Assembly: GCF_028858725.1 (NCBI RefSeq)
Contig: NC_084765.1
Coordinates: forward strand, 8,015,501 to 8,079,500
Origin: Colius striatus
Lineage: Eukaryota; Chordata; Aves; Coliiformes; Coliidae
Reading direction: 5' to 3'
DNA: 64,000 nt
The translations under genes were made by a program, and so were the position numbers. Position 1 is the first letter of the stretch. Every line of letters starts with the position of its first letter. Shown one piece after another: positions 44,801 through 57,300 of this stretch. The notes under the pieces were generated by a model that worked only from the letters and a program-made list of their open reading frames with translations, was not told where the DNA came from and did not search any database.

Positions 44801-45524
44801 CCCTGCTCTTGTCCCACCTTGTTATAAGGAAGCAATTTTACCCAGCAAGGTCAATTAAAGAAACTTTAAAGGAAATGTTTTCTAAATGCAGGTTATATAT
44901 TATCCTCCCCAATCATCAGATTGCCAGACAGATTTGCCCCCTAGGTTCTTCCCCGCACTTAGTCAACAACCAAGGATAGATTCACCGTTAAACTAGAATA
45001 ATTCAGAGCAACTCTGAGTGAACTTACTTGTAACTAGGTAGCTTCCCCTTGGTTTCTCGTACATAGGAAAGGTAACATTTCCATAAATCAATGTGTAAAA
45101 CCTTCATAAGGCATCGCTGAAATAACTGTTTAATACATCAAGAAGATGTGATCAGGATTCCAGATGCAGAAATTAAGTTTCTACTTTTAGAGCTATACAG
45201 TATGAATTCAAATGCTCTTTGTAATTATGATTGAGATTTGTTAGAAGAATAAGTTAAACTACTCATCCCTTGACAAAAGCATCTCCGCGCTATGCAAGGG
45301 AACTGCAGAGAATTAAGCAGAGAAATTCCTCTGCACACTTCACTGATTACAGCCACTTTAGCAATATGTCTTATCTGTGTCTTTGAATAGCACATTCAAT
45401 GACAATGAGTTCTTTTCATTCAGCTTTAGTCTAATCACAAGATACTTGTTCTTGCTATAGAGATATATTTACATATATTGACAGGACTCACCTTTTCCAC
45501 TTTGTCATAATTTTTTGCTTTAAT
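29621..45524 (-). CDS. CSTF3: CSTF3 (CstF-77), exons 4-21; N-terminal 75 codons lie outside the window
   Basis: Eighteen minus-strand exons join into 1929 nt, 642 aa plus stop, with every intron GT-AG and every phase consistent. The product is nearly identical to human CstF-77 residues 76-717, so only exons 1-3 are missing, beyond 64000. CstF-77 is the nuclear scaffold of the cleavage stimulation factor: it dimerises through its HAT repeats, holds CstF-64 and CstF-50, and takes part in pre-mRNA cleavage and polyadenylation. HAT repeats run to about residue 549 ([41 protein letters not shown]). A proline-rich segment follows ([20 protein letters not shown]), then the CstF-64-binding tail region. 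The acidic and basic end ([14 protein letters not shown], then RARQQKRIR) resembles a nuclear localisation signal. The gene converges on TCP11L1. Confidence 0.97.
30746..30806 (-). CDS. CSTF3: CSTF3 exon 20
   Basis: Encodes residues 631-650 and one base of 651 ([20 protein letters not shown]). The donor is GTAAGT. Confidence 0.96.
30933..31027 (-). CDS. CSTF3: CSTF3 exon 19
   Basis: Encodes residues 599-630, the proline-rich segment [20 protein letters not shown] followed by LPPPVCFQ. Confidence 0.96.
31427..31580 (-). CDS. CSTF3: CSTF3 exon 18
   Basis: Encodes residues 548-598 and one base of 599 ([36 protein letters not shown]). It links the HAT domain to the proline-rich tail. Confidence 0.96.
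33096..33291 (-). CDS. CSTF3: CSTF3 exon 17
   Basis: Encodes residues 482-547 ([40 protein letters not shown]). These are the last HAT repeats. Exon 17 is the largest internal exon here. Confidence 0.96.
34576..34645 (-). CDS. CSTF3: CSTF3 exon 16
   Basis: Encodes residues 459-481 and two bases of 482 ([20 protein letters not shown]). The acceptor is TTTAAAG and the donor GTATGT. Confidence 0.95.
34949..34978 (+). repeat. Short tandem duplication in CSTF3 intron 15
   Basis: The block ATCTCAACAGCAC occurs twice in direct succession. It is trivial in size. Confidence 0.7.
36096..36198 (-). CDS. CSTF3: CSTF3 exon 15
   Basis: Encodes residues 425-458 and one base of 459 ([33 protein letters not shown]), a HAT repeat pair. 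Confidence 0.96.
36295..36438 (-). CDS. CSTF3: CSTF3 exon 14
   Basis: Encodes residues 377-424 ([36 protein letters not shown]). It has 48 whole codons and symmetric phase 0. Confidence 0.96.
37688..37762 (-). CDS. CSTF3: CSTF3 exon 13
   Basis: Encodes residues 352-376 ([25 protein letters not shown]) as 25 whole codons. Confidence 0.96.
38865..38981 (-). CDS. CSTF3: CSTF3 exon 12
   Basis: Encodes residues 313-351 ([37 protein letters not shown]) as 39 whole codons. The donor is GTGAGC. Confidence 0.96.
39371..39480 (-). CDS. CSTF3: CSTF3 exon 11
   Basis: Encodes residues 276-312 ([37 protein letters not shown]), with codon 276 split across the intron. Confidence 0.96.
39996..40158 (-). 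CDS. CSTF3: CSTF3 exon 10
   Basis: Encodes residues 222-275 and one base of 276 ([40 protein letters not shown]). It spans the HAT-N to HAT-C junction. Confidence 0.96.
40341..40418 (-). CDS. CSTF3: CSTF3 exon 9
   Basis: Encodes residues 196-221 ([26 protein letters not shown]) as 26 whole codons. Confidence 0.96.
40419..43233 (-). other. CSTF3 intron 8
   Basis: Intron of 2.8 kb, the largest between exons 4 and 21. It contains the 70-bp minisatellite at 41040-41343. The adjoining 40780-42580 is more GC-rich than other introns, with no recognised gene. Confidence 0.85.
41040..41343 (+). repeat. Minisatellite, 70-bp unit, about 4 copies
   Basis: The marker GGGCAAG or GGGCAAA recurs at 41054, 41124, 41194 and 41264, exactly 70 bases apart. 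Each unit carries the same order of blocks: GGGCAAGAGCTGGGCCCCAG, then CACAACCCACACCTCAACAG, then CAGCAACAGGGGCCTGAGCA. A decayed fifth marker falls near 41334. The units have diverged. The period is not a multiple of three, so the open frames across it are not protein repeats. Confidence 0.9.
43234..43360 (-). CDS. CSTF3: CSTF3 exon 8
   Basis: Encodes residues 153-195 ([34 protein letters not shown]), with codon 153 split. Confidence 0.96.
43467..43501 (-). CDS. CSTF3: CSTF3 exon 7 (35-nt microexon)
   Basis: Encodes residues 142-152 and two bases of 153 ([11 protein letters not shown]). It is very short, with the acceptor CATATAG and a strong GTAAGT donor. Confidence 0.95.
43599..43665 (-). 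CDS. CSTF3: CSTF3 exon 6
   Basis: Encodes residues 119-141 ([22 protein letters not shown]), with codon 119 split. The donor is GTATGT. Confidence 0.95.
43666..45027 (-). other. CSTF3 intron 5
   Basis: Intron of 1.36 kb, AT-rich. No gene or classifiable repeat is seen. Confidence 0.85.
45028..45125 (-). CDS. CSTF3: CSTF3 exon 5
   Basis: Encodes residues 87-118 and two bases of 119 ([32 protein letters not shown]). The acceptor TTAAACAG is chosen over a CAG nine bases later because it keeps LFQ. Confidence 0.95.
45492..45524 (-). CDS. CSTF3: CSTF3 exon 4 (33-nt microexon)
   Basis: Encodes residues 76-86 ([11 protein letters not shown]) as 11 whole codons. It has a strong pyrimidine tract before the TATAG acceptor, and its donor is GTGAGT. 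It is the first exon after the very long intron 3. Confidence 0.94.
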
Positions 45525-48500
45525 CTATAGGGAAGCAGAAAAAAACAGATCACTTAAGAAACTATTTTAGAGTAGTAGGAATATATTCTTCATACAGTAC
45601 TATAGCAATCCAGTTTTTTCTTTGGCTGCCTAATCACATTGTAATATGACAGAACGTTGCAAAACTCTAACTAAACATACAGAAACCATGAACTTTGCTT
45701 GGTTTTCTCAAAATTCGCAATTTTTTATTTATTTATGCTATTTTTTCACTTCCCTTATGGCCAAAGTTTAGGTATCAGTAGGTAAAGGTACTCTCCTGTA
45801 TTCTGGTTTGGACACCCAGACTTAGCCTCTTGTTTCATGGTGCTCTGTTGCCTTAAGTACATATATTGACTTAGGTAACAAAGCCTCTAGATCAGAGTTT
45901 AGTAAATGAATGGCATAATACCATATTTACAAAACTAATAGGCTAATAAGTGTACTATATTTTAATATTTCTTTCTCAGGTTTATACCTGAGTATGCTGA
46001 TGCTGAGTAAAGGCACAAAACCACGGGGAACCTGGTTCTCAATAGGTGCCCCCAGCCCTCATGCCCCCTTTCCAAGAGGGACCAAACCACACTCACATCT
46101 TGGCACTCATTTCATTCAGACAGCACGCGCACTGCACGGGCAGAGGGTGAAATAGAGCCTCCAAGTAACAGGCTGCCTTTCAAACAGGGCAAAGAAAAGC
46201 ATGAGACAGAGGTAGAGGGCAGACCATTCATGCATTTATTAGCTGCAGTTATATGAACAAGCTAGGCAATCTGTAGAGACACACCCTGAAGAAAGAAGGA
46301 AAATTGATGCCTTTAGAAGATGCTTATCTCTGTTGAAATAAAGAACCTTTAATAAAAGAAGGATTTGTGATGATGTGTTGCAGTTTTTTAAAGCACCGAA
46401 ACTCCCTGTTAAATCTCATTGCTCTTTGTATACTGAAAGGATTGGCAGCTTGTATTTTGGTGTGAAACATGAGAGCCACAGAAGCAGTTCTGGAAGCCTT
46501 TCCTTTTCCCCAAGGACCACAGCAGTATGCAGCAAACAGTACACTTTCACACCAGGTTATTAGTGATATCATTTAATCATTCTCATTCTAAAGATCAAGA
46601 GAGTTTTTTATTGGAAGTGATAGGAAATGACTTATCTACAGGAGGCCTAAAATAAATCTATCTTGTACTGCATTGTGCACTGCCTTTCCTGCCTGCTGCT
46701 TGTCAAGCTTCTATACTCGTGCAAAATCAGGGCTCTGAGAGCCCTAACAGAGCAATCAGCATTTCTCTCACTCCTGAACAAGAGCAATTAAAAATGAGAG
46801 AGAATTCAAACAAGTTTTGCAGAAACACTTTAATACCACACATGGACCCTTGTGGGTTTTGAACTGGAGCGATATCCTGCCCAGGTTCACAGGATTTCAC
46901 AGAACCCGAGTTTGCAGAAAGTTATGCCTAATTACATCTTGCACACATAATTTTCTCACAGTCTTTTTGCAAACTATTCAGTTAGAAAACTGGCTACAGG
47001 AATTACTGATTACAGAAATAATGCTCTGAAGTAAGACTTCACTAAAATCAGGAGGCAGCATGTCTATGCTACAGAGAATCCCCTTCTAACCTCTGTAGTA
47101 ATACACACTGACCCAAGGCACCCTTGGGTAGGGAGTATGTATCCTACTGCCACTCACACAGCTTTTTTTGTGAGTAAATCACAATCTTTCAACCTTTAAA
47201 AAGTACTTATTGTGGGGTTGTTTAGAGAGAAGTCTTTTGTGCACACAAATTAACAAGTCCAATGCTGCCCTATTTCTTGTTGAAAAAAAAGGAAATTCTT
47301 ATATCTTCATTTTTTCCATTGTAAAGTCCAAAAAATACATCTCCCATTTTTACTTCATCTTTTTTTGAAAGTGTAATTTTCCAGGTTCCTCGGGACCTCT
47401 TAGATGATGAAAAGTATTCAGCTCTCACTAAGGAGCCTGAGCTCTCCATCTACGCCTTCCACCCCCTGCAAACTCCTTTTATCTGTAGTAACTGAGTGAA
47501 AGAGAACAAATGAATCTTGGTTTGTTTGTGCAGCACACAGCACAACTGCCTGCAATTTTTGTCCCCCTATACTTACTCAAGTAAACTCTTCAATAAGATG
47601 AGCAGAAACCTTTTTTTAGGAAAGAGTAAATGCCCAGGAGACAGTACAAGTTTTGTTGGTTTTTTTTTTTTACTAGAAATTACTTAAAACTAACTCATAG
47701 CTTTGTCACTCACAAAAGGCACCACCTTGCAGTTATTCAAGAACAAGACCAAACCAATTTTTTAAAAGCTCAGAATGAAAAGCTGTAAGCAGGCAGGGCA
47801 AGGATCTGGGTGCCTTCCAGGTTTAGCCACGTAAGAAGTATTTTGCACATCTGTCCTGAGTTTTTATGCCAAAGACAATTCCTAGATGTAGGTGCTAAGG
47901 CTGTGAATGCTCTCTGCCTGCTTAGAAGGTGTCCATGCCTCTTGTCACCCAAAAGCCCAGTGACAACTATTCAAGTGACCTAGATTGACTTCAGTAATCG
48001 TACACAGCACAGTAATCCCACTTAATTGTTTACTACAGTAAGTTTATTGGCTTCTGGCAGCACTGTCAGAAAGCAATATCAAAAGATGGAGCACAAGGAG
48101 TACTTATTGTTTAGCCCTCATTCCCTTTAATAACCAAAGGCTCTGAAAACTAGAATATTGGAGAAAACACCTATACTCTTTATTTGCATGTGTTATGACT
48201 CAAAGAACAAAATATTTTCTATGTGAGTTTTTGGATATACAAAAAGCTGCTGACATCTGGACTTAAATCACTACTATATGTTTAACTTCACACAAGTGGT
48301 TTCATACTGATACCTGAAAATTCACAAATCCTGGTAGCCATGAAATTAAGAGGCTGGAGCTTGGCAAGATTTGTTAAAAATCACGGAAAGGAAAAAGCAG
48401 TATTGGCTGATGCTTCCTGGATCTCTCTCAGTAGAGAGTTTTTATGAAGCCTCCAGAGCTGGAGGGAAGAGAGCTATCTCTCCTACAGGAATTTCTTTGC

Positions 48501-51243
48501 ATTTCTTGTCTCCTGGCTCTCAAGAACACATCCTGGCAGCCCTGGCTCAGGGCCATCCCAGGGATGGGGAAAGTCCATCACCCGAGAGGGCACACGCTGC
48601 TTCCAGCCATCACACATCTGTTACATTTCTTGGTTTTCCTACTGCAGACACAGGAACCGGCAGTTATTAGATGTGGACAAACATTAAAATGATTAAAGTA
48701 GATTAATATTGTATTTTTGTCCTTAAAGATAAATAAAAAACAAATTATAGATCTTTACAGAAGTTTATACTTCAATTTCCAATGCTGCCTGTATTCCTTT
48801 TCTGATTGCTTTAATACAGGAGGCAGTCATTACCCTGCTTGGAGCACACCCTGAATCCACTACCTACTGAATGAGTTTAGGTATACTGTCATGCTAAGGT
48901 AAAACTGGTATATGTGAGTATCTCCCCTCCATCCTTGAAGACTACCCAAAGGCCACCAAGCCTGCCTAGCTATACTTAGACACTGCTGCAGTAAGACACA
49001 TCTGAACTGTGACAATGAGAAACTTCACTTGTTTCACTGGAAGAGTAACTTGAAATTTGATGCTCCAATAGGAAGTGTCAGCCACTACTGTATCAGCTTT
49101 GTACAAGTCGAATTAATAACAGGGTCAAATTTCTTCCCAGAACACAGCACATGCTTCCCTATAATGAGCTTCACAAACATTCAAGGGCAAAATTTAATCC
49201 ATAAATTACATTGCACATCACCCTTTTAAAGAAACTTATTAAAAGAAGTGTCATTTATGATTATGCAAAACAAGTGATTTTATTAATCTAGAGACTTAAG
49301 TAGTCTTAATCAACACAGGCCTAAAAAGTGTCCTAGTTTTATTTTAACCTTTTGCGTGTTTCTTGGTTTCCATCAAGTTCCTAAGGAAACAAGGATAGTA
49401 TGCAGCACTTAAAAGATCAGCATGGCTTCTTCTGCCATCTATTTCTCGATCCTAACCCCATCTTCTTTTTCTATGGTTATTTTCCAAGGAAAAAGAGTAA
49501 TCTTCTCCAGCATAAAATCTAATCTTCCCCTATCCAGCTCTTCCTGCTCTACCCCAGTAAGGCAGATCCACTTGCTCTCTCCCCAGTCCACCACCCCTGC
49601 ACTGCTCTCCAACACTTCTTGGAGCTTTTTTTGGAAGAAAGACCTGAAGATAAATGCTATGGACCACTGTCAGACTGCACTAGGTGAGGAGGGCCAGGAT
49701 GGCAGAGGAGAAAACACTACACTGCAGCAGTGGCATTAAGTTGCTAAGGTTCAGTGGCTCGCATTTTTAGAACTACTATTTCCTAAAACCTGGGTTCATT
49801 ATAAATACTACCACATATGCAGCATCTTAAAAAAAAAAAAAAACAGAACCCCACACACAAAACATATCTTTCTGAGGACAAAATTACAAACACAGCCTAC
49901 ATGTATGTATTTGGAAGTATTGCTTTTGTTTATTAACTGAAGGGAGCTCACTGTGAAGACCAGTATTCATTGACAGTTAGATGAGTAGGTATAATTAAAA
50001 CATTAACATTTAAAAAATAAAATCAAACTATACAAAATTTATCATTATTGAATCCATTTGTGTCGACTGTTTGCCTCTTTATTTAATTTTTTTTTAAAAC
50101 ATCTTGATTGTTAAGGTAAGTAATCAATTAACTGCTGCCAAGCCCAGGGGGATGCAATCTAGGTCTCTACTAGCATAGAACTGTAGGTGTACAAACAAAT
50201 ACATTCACATGTCTCAGTTTCCAAACCATAGGCTAGGGCTGGCTGGAGAGATTTTGTTCTTCATTTGAGGAATAATACTACTTGGACCACAGCAGCTGAA
50301 ACTTTTCAAACTGCCTCAAAGAAATGCAATCTTTGAAAGGACCAAGAAGGTATAACAGGCTAATTCACTCTCTCTTTAGTACATTCAGCCTTTCGCTATT
50401 TGCTGAGGCTTCCAGTCAGCAACTAATTGCCTGAGCACTTGACATGACAAGTTTTCCTACAGGTCAAATAACAGCAATTACCTTTGCAAATAGCAAAGCA
50501 AGCTCTGCTCAAGCACATCAAATGCAGGACTAATGTTGCACTTGAATGTGGACATTAACCAGCAGAGGCTGGATCATAACTGCATAGATAGCTGGATGTA
50601 AAACTTACGTATGCTTAACAAAGCACATTGCACTTGTGCAAGATATTCCAAAGCTTACCAGTGAAATCTTTTATTTAAAAACATTAGCATGTAATTGCAG
50701 ATGTAATTTCTGTAATACATAATTTTACTGCAATTTGTACCAGATAAGGATTAAACAATTTGTTACTTCTGCAGTCTTTACATAGAGTTTCAATATTCCT
50801 TGTCAAAATACAGCTTTTATCTTGCTATTAGTAAAGACTGCATGGAAGTGATACAGTACATTGACTATGGGAAAACTTGTTTTCTCAGGATGTAATAAGA
50901 TGAGATTCTACGTATTTTCATTCAGTATGGTGTAGTTTTTCACATTCACGTGGTTGTGTGTTTCAACTCCAAAGCCTGCCATAAAATGGAAACTGAAAAG
51001 TTCCTTAAAATTATTCTGAATTAAATGCCTCCAACTACTACCTCATGTGTTATTTCTAGAGCTTCCAGAACCATGGCACTGCATCAAAATGTCAAAGTCA
51101 TGCTGTTTCCACTAGATATATCACTTGAAAAACTGCCTCCCTAGAAGGTGAACTCACAGCTGCCATATAAATGGCTTTAACATAGAGAAGAACCAGAAAG
51201 CACCATTTTGCAGTCTGCTTCTAACAAAATTCAAGAATAAAAT

Positions 51244-51410
51244 ATTTCAGTTGGGTGGGACCTACAATAACTGTGTAGTCCAACTGCCTGACCAATAGCT
51301 CATTAAGAGCATGTCATTAAGAGCATGTCCAAATGATTCCAACACTGACAGTCTTGGGGCATCAACCATCTCTCTAGGAAGCCTGTTCCAGGGTTTGACC
51401 AACCACACTT
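51244..51410 (-). mobile_element. CR1 3'-region fragment, minus orientation
   Basis: The sequence GTGGGACCTACAATAACTG, then TAGTCCAACTGCCTGACCA, then GCATCAACCATCTCTCTAGG and AAGCCTGTTCCAGGGTTTGA is the reverse complement of an avian CR1 3' region. A 15-base unit (CATTAAGAGCATGT plus one base) is tandemly doubled near 51300-51329. Confidence 0.85.
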
Positions 51411-54295
51411 CCTGATCATAACCACCTTTCAGTTTTCACAGTTGTTTCCTGACTAACAAAACTGTGGTCTATCATGTATATAGATTTGTATTTATCAAAA
51501 TTTATTTGAATTTTCTTACAGTTTTTAAGAATAAATAAGCTTTTCAGCAACTTAACACTATAATTCAAGCCAACAAACAGGACATTGCAAATCCAATCAC
51601 CAGTTAATATCCTGCGTACACAAATATAAGAACAGATACTTACTGAGCAGCTAGCAAAACTCTGGGCCACATCACCATTTTCTGGCAGATTAAAGACAAA
51701 AACCATTGTAAAAGGTGGCCATGTCTACAGGAAACGCAATCACTTATAAATGGAGGGCAGCATTCTCGTAAGGAGCCAAGTTGCAGTGGGAGCCTGGGAC
51801 AGCACAGCAGTAGAGCTAGAGAGAGATGGTGCAGAACAGCCAGTAATACGCAAGGTTGTTCCTCACTCTCTAAATTCTTGAAGATTGTGATTATAGCCCC
51901 AGGATCCCAAGCCTTTAAAGACCCTTCAGGAACAATTAACCAAAGCACATCAGGTTAATACACTCCACCAAAGTTTCTCCCCTCAGAGGGAGCAGCCTGG
52001 AGAGATCTCCACATGAACGTCTATACCACCTGACTAATATCAAAAAATCCAAAAGGCATGACTGAAGATTTGAACAGACTATTTCTGAAACTATGAGCAT
52101 AAAACAAGATTTATCTGTAAGTTTAGGAAAAGGAGGGACCCAGATGCACCTGCCCAAGGGCAGTCAGGGAGCAGCTCAGAATGTAAGTCTTCAGAAAAGA
52201 GTGTAAATGAGGAAATTGTGAAATGCTGCTCTGAAGACAGAGTAAGATACACCCCAGTTGAAAGTTAAACCGTTCTTAATTTAAAAACAATCTATGTAAA
52301 CAAGTAATTATCAATTTTTTAAAATCTCCAACTGAAATATATGTTTTTGTTTAATCTATTGGACTAAAAATCCCAAAACCTTTAATTTTCAGATGTATCA
52401 CAAAATACATTAATCCAGAAGAATATATTAATAAAATAACCTTAAGGTATCAGGAAATTGTCTGAAGTACAGAAGTACAGTAATACAAGGCCTGAGAATC
52501 TGGACAGCCTTGTTGACCAAATTTACAGAAAATGACCTGACCTACAAGTGAAGAAAGATTAATCCATTGTTGCAAAAAACCCTTAACTTTGCTACTAACA
52601 ATACAGTTTGGAATACTAAAGAACTATCTACCTCATCTAATTCCTAAACACCTACTCAAGCATACAGAACAAGGACTTTGTTAAGAAATAAGAGACCTCA
52701 GAGACAAAGTCAATAAAAAAGAGCTATTGTACTTCAGCTTACATCATAGTGCAATTTGATTTAATCCCCCATATAGATTAATCTTCAGGAATAGCATCTG
52801 CCTCTACTCTTTACAAAAAATGTTAGCCTCTCAGTCCTGCAGTGAGACACTTTATTCATGTTAATACTTTAAAAAACAAGCATAACTTTCAGACACCAGT
52901 ATCAAGAGACTAGCCAGAGGCTGTAGAGAGAATTTATTTATAGGCAGTCTTAATAAAAGTTGTGTGGTGACAAAACTGGTAAATAATTTTTCTAGTTGGA
53001 GAATGGTACTGAATTGAAATCAGATTCACTTGCTACCTCATTTATTTCTGATGTCACATAGATTTCTCTGTTTTCTTCCCTTTGTTTTCAGTCTGGATTA
53101 TAAAAATGAAGAAATCATTTCTCAAGTGTACTTCTTCCTTCCCATCTATTGTGTTCTACTGCTATCTCTTCTTTTCCTTGTTCATGCATTTTACTTCCTT
53201 TCCCCAACACACTTCCAGGAAAAAAAGAAAGTAATTAAGATCTGCAGTTATGTTTAAATATCACACTCACCTCATGTCATTACTTGCACTTGTTATTTTC
53301 CTTCCTGACAAGCTGTGTCCCGTTACTGCAAATACTTTTTACGGATTAGTTTATTTCAAGTAAAGCTGCAGCAACAACCCTTTTCAAATCATGATGAAAA
53401 GCACACTCCATGCTCTTCAAAATAACAAGAGACAACTTCAGTTATCTGTTACTTCATCACTCTATGGATGTGACATTTAAAAATTGCCTGGAAACTGGAG
53501 ATGAAGGAGAGAGCTGGCTGCATCTCTGTTTTGTTTACCTGCACATACTGCCTCAGTCTAATGAAGTGGCTGTTGCTGTAAAAGCTCATATAAAGCAGCA
53601 GCACTCCCAGCTTCTCTTCCTTGTTCTATTTCCTCAGATTCTTGGATGAAAAACGATTACGTTTCCTCTATGAATGTTCTAAAGCTGTCACCACCAGAAT
53701 CTGATTATTAGGTATATAATCAATAGTTACGCTTTCCCTCACAAATCACTTCTCACATCTGCTATTTACTTACTGTAAGCAGTTCTTACATGCCAACTTC
53801 GAAATCAACAGACCACAGACCTTTTTATTAAGCACCTTCTGTTTGCAGTCATGCCACATTTAGTAAATGGCAAGAGGTATTTCCTGCTTAGAAAAAGACA
53901 AGACTACATTATCACTACTTACTTTTTTTTTTTTTTACAGAAATTTTGATCCTTTCCTTCCCTTTTAGTCGTTTTGCTCCCAGATTACCTTTTGCTCACT
54001 GTTTGCATCTAACAGCTTCACACGTGCAGAGATACTGTTCCTTACCCACTGATCTCACCTGACTGAACTGCACCATCTACTTCATACTCCAGGATCTAAA
54101 ACATGCCTGTAGAACTCCAGCAACCTACTCATATACATGTCTGACTAAAGGCACTGAGACTTCCTACCTAACGTCAGGAACTTGCCTTTCATACTCTCTG
54201 CTCAGCACCATTCAACAAAACAGGTTAGGTGTTTAGGGCTTGCCATGCACAAGCATCTTTCGGTAACAGCATCAAGCTTTATGCTTCTAACCAGG

Positions 54296-54367
54296 AAGAA
54301 TGTTGGTCATGGTTGGACTAGATAATCTTAAAAGTCTTTTCCAACCAAAATGATTCTATGATTCTGT
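54296..54367 (+). mobile_element. CR1 3' tail fragment
   Basis: GGTTGGACTAGATAATCTTA followed by CCAACCAAAATGATTCTATG and ATTCTG is the terminal part of a CR1 in plus orientation, ending in the typical ATTCTATG-like repeats. Confidence 0.85.
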
Positions 54368-57300
54368 ATTTTCCAAATCATGGGAGACAATCAAATGTTC
54401 TCTGCTCCTTTGGTCTGCACTGTATTGTACAACATATCTTATCCATTCTTTGCTACCTTCTCCAAATCAGGAAAATCATTACCATTTTATTTAGACAATT
54501 TGCCCATTATCAAATTTAATGAAATCTTACCTATTCTTGTATTCTCCACTCCCTTCTACCCAGATGTAACTTCATACCTAGACTGTCCCTGCAAAACTAA
54601 TTTTAATAAAAAGCCAGTTTTCTACGTGTCCTGTAGCTTGTAATTTCCTCTTCAATTTCACACATTCAGCTACAGCAGAAAACAACACCCTACATTCACA
54701 CTCCTGCAAACTACCTTGCTTCCTTCGCGACTTACACATTTTTGTTCTTCCTACGTACTTTAGTACAATTATGCTTCTCATTCTCATTTCTCAATGTCTT
54801 TTGTATTTCACAGGAGCAGTGGGAAGTTTTAAAATGCATATTCAGATGGCTGAGGTTAACAAATCTACCAATATCCTTTGCAGTTATTATTAGGAAGTAC
54901 GCCATTTCACAAAGCAGTGCACCTAGAATTAATGTTATATTGCTTTAACTCAGAGGGACAAATTATAGGACTCAAAAGGACACATGAATCATAAGATAAT
55001 ATTTTAGCATGAAAAAATGCAATGAGATAATGCTGTCTTATCTATTGGATAGATCATTAACGAGGAAAACCTGAAAGTTATTTAGCTTGTCTTATCAGGC
55101 TAGAGATCCCTCATCTGGAAACTCAGATAAATTACACCAGTTGTCTGTCTCAACCACAGATCATAAGCAAATTGTCCCTCAGCAGGGGCACTGGAATTGG
55201 ACACAAGCACACCTCTAATGCTTTTACCAGCTAATTTAGTTAAGGTAATAGGCACCAGGATATCACACAAAGTTGCCAAACCAAGGAGCAGCCTGCCATC
55301 ACCAGTAGCAAGGCACTAACCCTGTAACCCAAGCTAAAAACTCCTTGCAATACTAAGACCTTAAAAACAAGGCAGGGATCAGACTGCTGCAAAATTACAT
55401 GTAAGGGGTACATGAGGGACCACTACCTAGAAAAAAAAGAGAACCCAAGTGTTTCATAACATAGATATCACCCCTAACAATGCTCTAACATCACTGTTCA
55501 GTACAGTAACATACAGCTCATCAAAAACATCATCCTCCTTTGATTTTGGTATCCTCTAAATATCTCAGAGAAAACAAGCAAGCAAAATTTGTAAGAAAGT
55601 GGTAATTATGATGCAACTAGGGAAAATGGGACATTTTAGGGAGCATTAAGTCCCCCATTAGGTTTATAATCTGATTTCTCACTACACTCATTGCACACCT
55701 ACAGTTTTGATGTATTCCTTTTGATGTATGTTTGCATAAAAGCATAGGAAAGGGTAAGTCTGATAACCGTAATGGTCTTACACTCTGAATTGTATTTATA
55801 GAAAATTACTTCTTAGAATAAAGTTATTTGATAACTTTCAAATGGAAGGTTATAAGAATTCTCCATTCATTTACCAAAATAATGTTAATAATATGACCAA
55901 ACAAGCCATAATTTCAGAGAGATCTTACTTTTTAAAGGGATCCTTGAATATCTATTTAAAAAACGAAGCAATACATCTAGAAGGCGGCAAAGGTCACTTA
56001 AAAGTCTCCACGCTGACTTAACAAAAAGGTCTTTAACAGTCCAAATGAAGACATCTTAGGACCAGAAGGACCTGCTGCCCTTTTGACTGGTCAAATTCAT
56101 TCAGAGACCAGGCACTAGTTCCTTCCATTTTCTAGCATGGAACTAGTCTAATAAAGGCTCTCCCCAAAATAAAGACAGCCAAACAAATAATTCTCCCAAA
56201 GAAAAGAAACACAAGTTGCTCAAAGAATCAAACAGTGGCACCAGAAGATGTAATTGTATCATGTGACATAATCTGCTTACTGTTAAGATATTAGCACGAG
56301 ATTATTTTAGGCTGTCAGCAGAGGACAAATTGTTCTTAACATTTCATCTCCATTAGTTGGAATGTAAAGAGAAATTTTACAATTATTTGTTGCAAAAAGA
56401 ACATTTCTCAAAATCATTAAATTGGTCCTAAGTCTCCAGAGGTGCTTAGGGGCTCTGATGTTTGACCACAGGAAACAGTTGTCTCATCACAGGAAAACGA
56501 GAATCAGAAATCTAGAAGTTAATAGCAGAGAATACTACTCAGGCACAAGTAATTCTCTACAATTGTGGCATAGCGTCAATTTGCATTTGACAGGATGTGT
56601 ACTGCATTACAAAATAAACCTTAGGAAATCCAAACCAAGTGCATTTGAACTGCAGTGCTACAAAAAAAAAAAAAAATCTGATACAGAAGGGACGTGGGTT
56701 CTGGCTTTGCCAGGGATTTCCTCCGAAATCACAAAGAAGCATTACACCAGTCATTCACTGAACAGAGAAAATAATCTTCCTCAGAAATGTAAGATTAACC
56801 CAATGACTGGTTTTGTTTAGTGAATTAGCATATTTTTCTAATACATGCAGCTGCCCTAACAAAAAAATCCTTCCTATGTTTGTCAGAACTCAAGGAAACT
56901 TTTTATTTCCTGAGAATGCATATTCTTAACCATAGTTACTGTAAAGTCACATCTGTAACATTAAAAAAGGAAAGTCTGTATTTCAAAAGTCAATTACAGA
57001 ATTAAACATTCAGATTTCTGTCTTTTGGCAGTGAAGAGGAAATAAAATTCACTATAAAAGTACCACTTGGTAGTACTTAATAGTTTCCTTCAACAGATGA
57101 GTTTTACTGCAGTCTTCTCAGTATCTAGTTAGCAAGTCTGGACTGATCACACTCAGACTAATCCAAAATCACATGAACAATGCAAATCTCTCTGGTTAAA
57201 CATCTAATAAAAAAGATATTTGAGTGGGTCCTATTCTGGGACCACTGTTTCCAGAATACTTGTGTTTGAATGTAATTACTATCCAACTAATCAGACTGCT

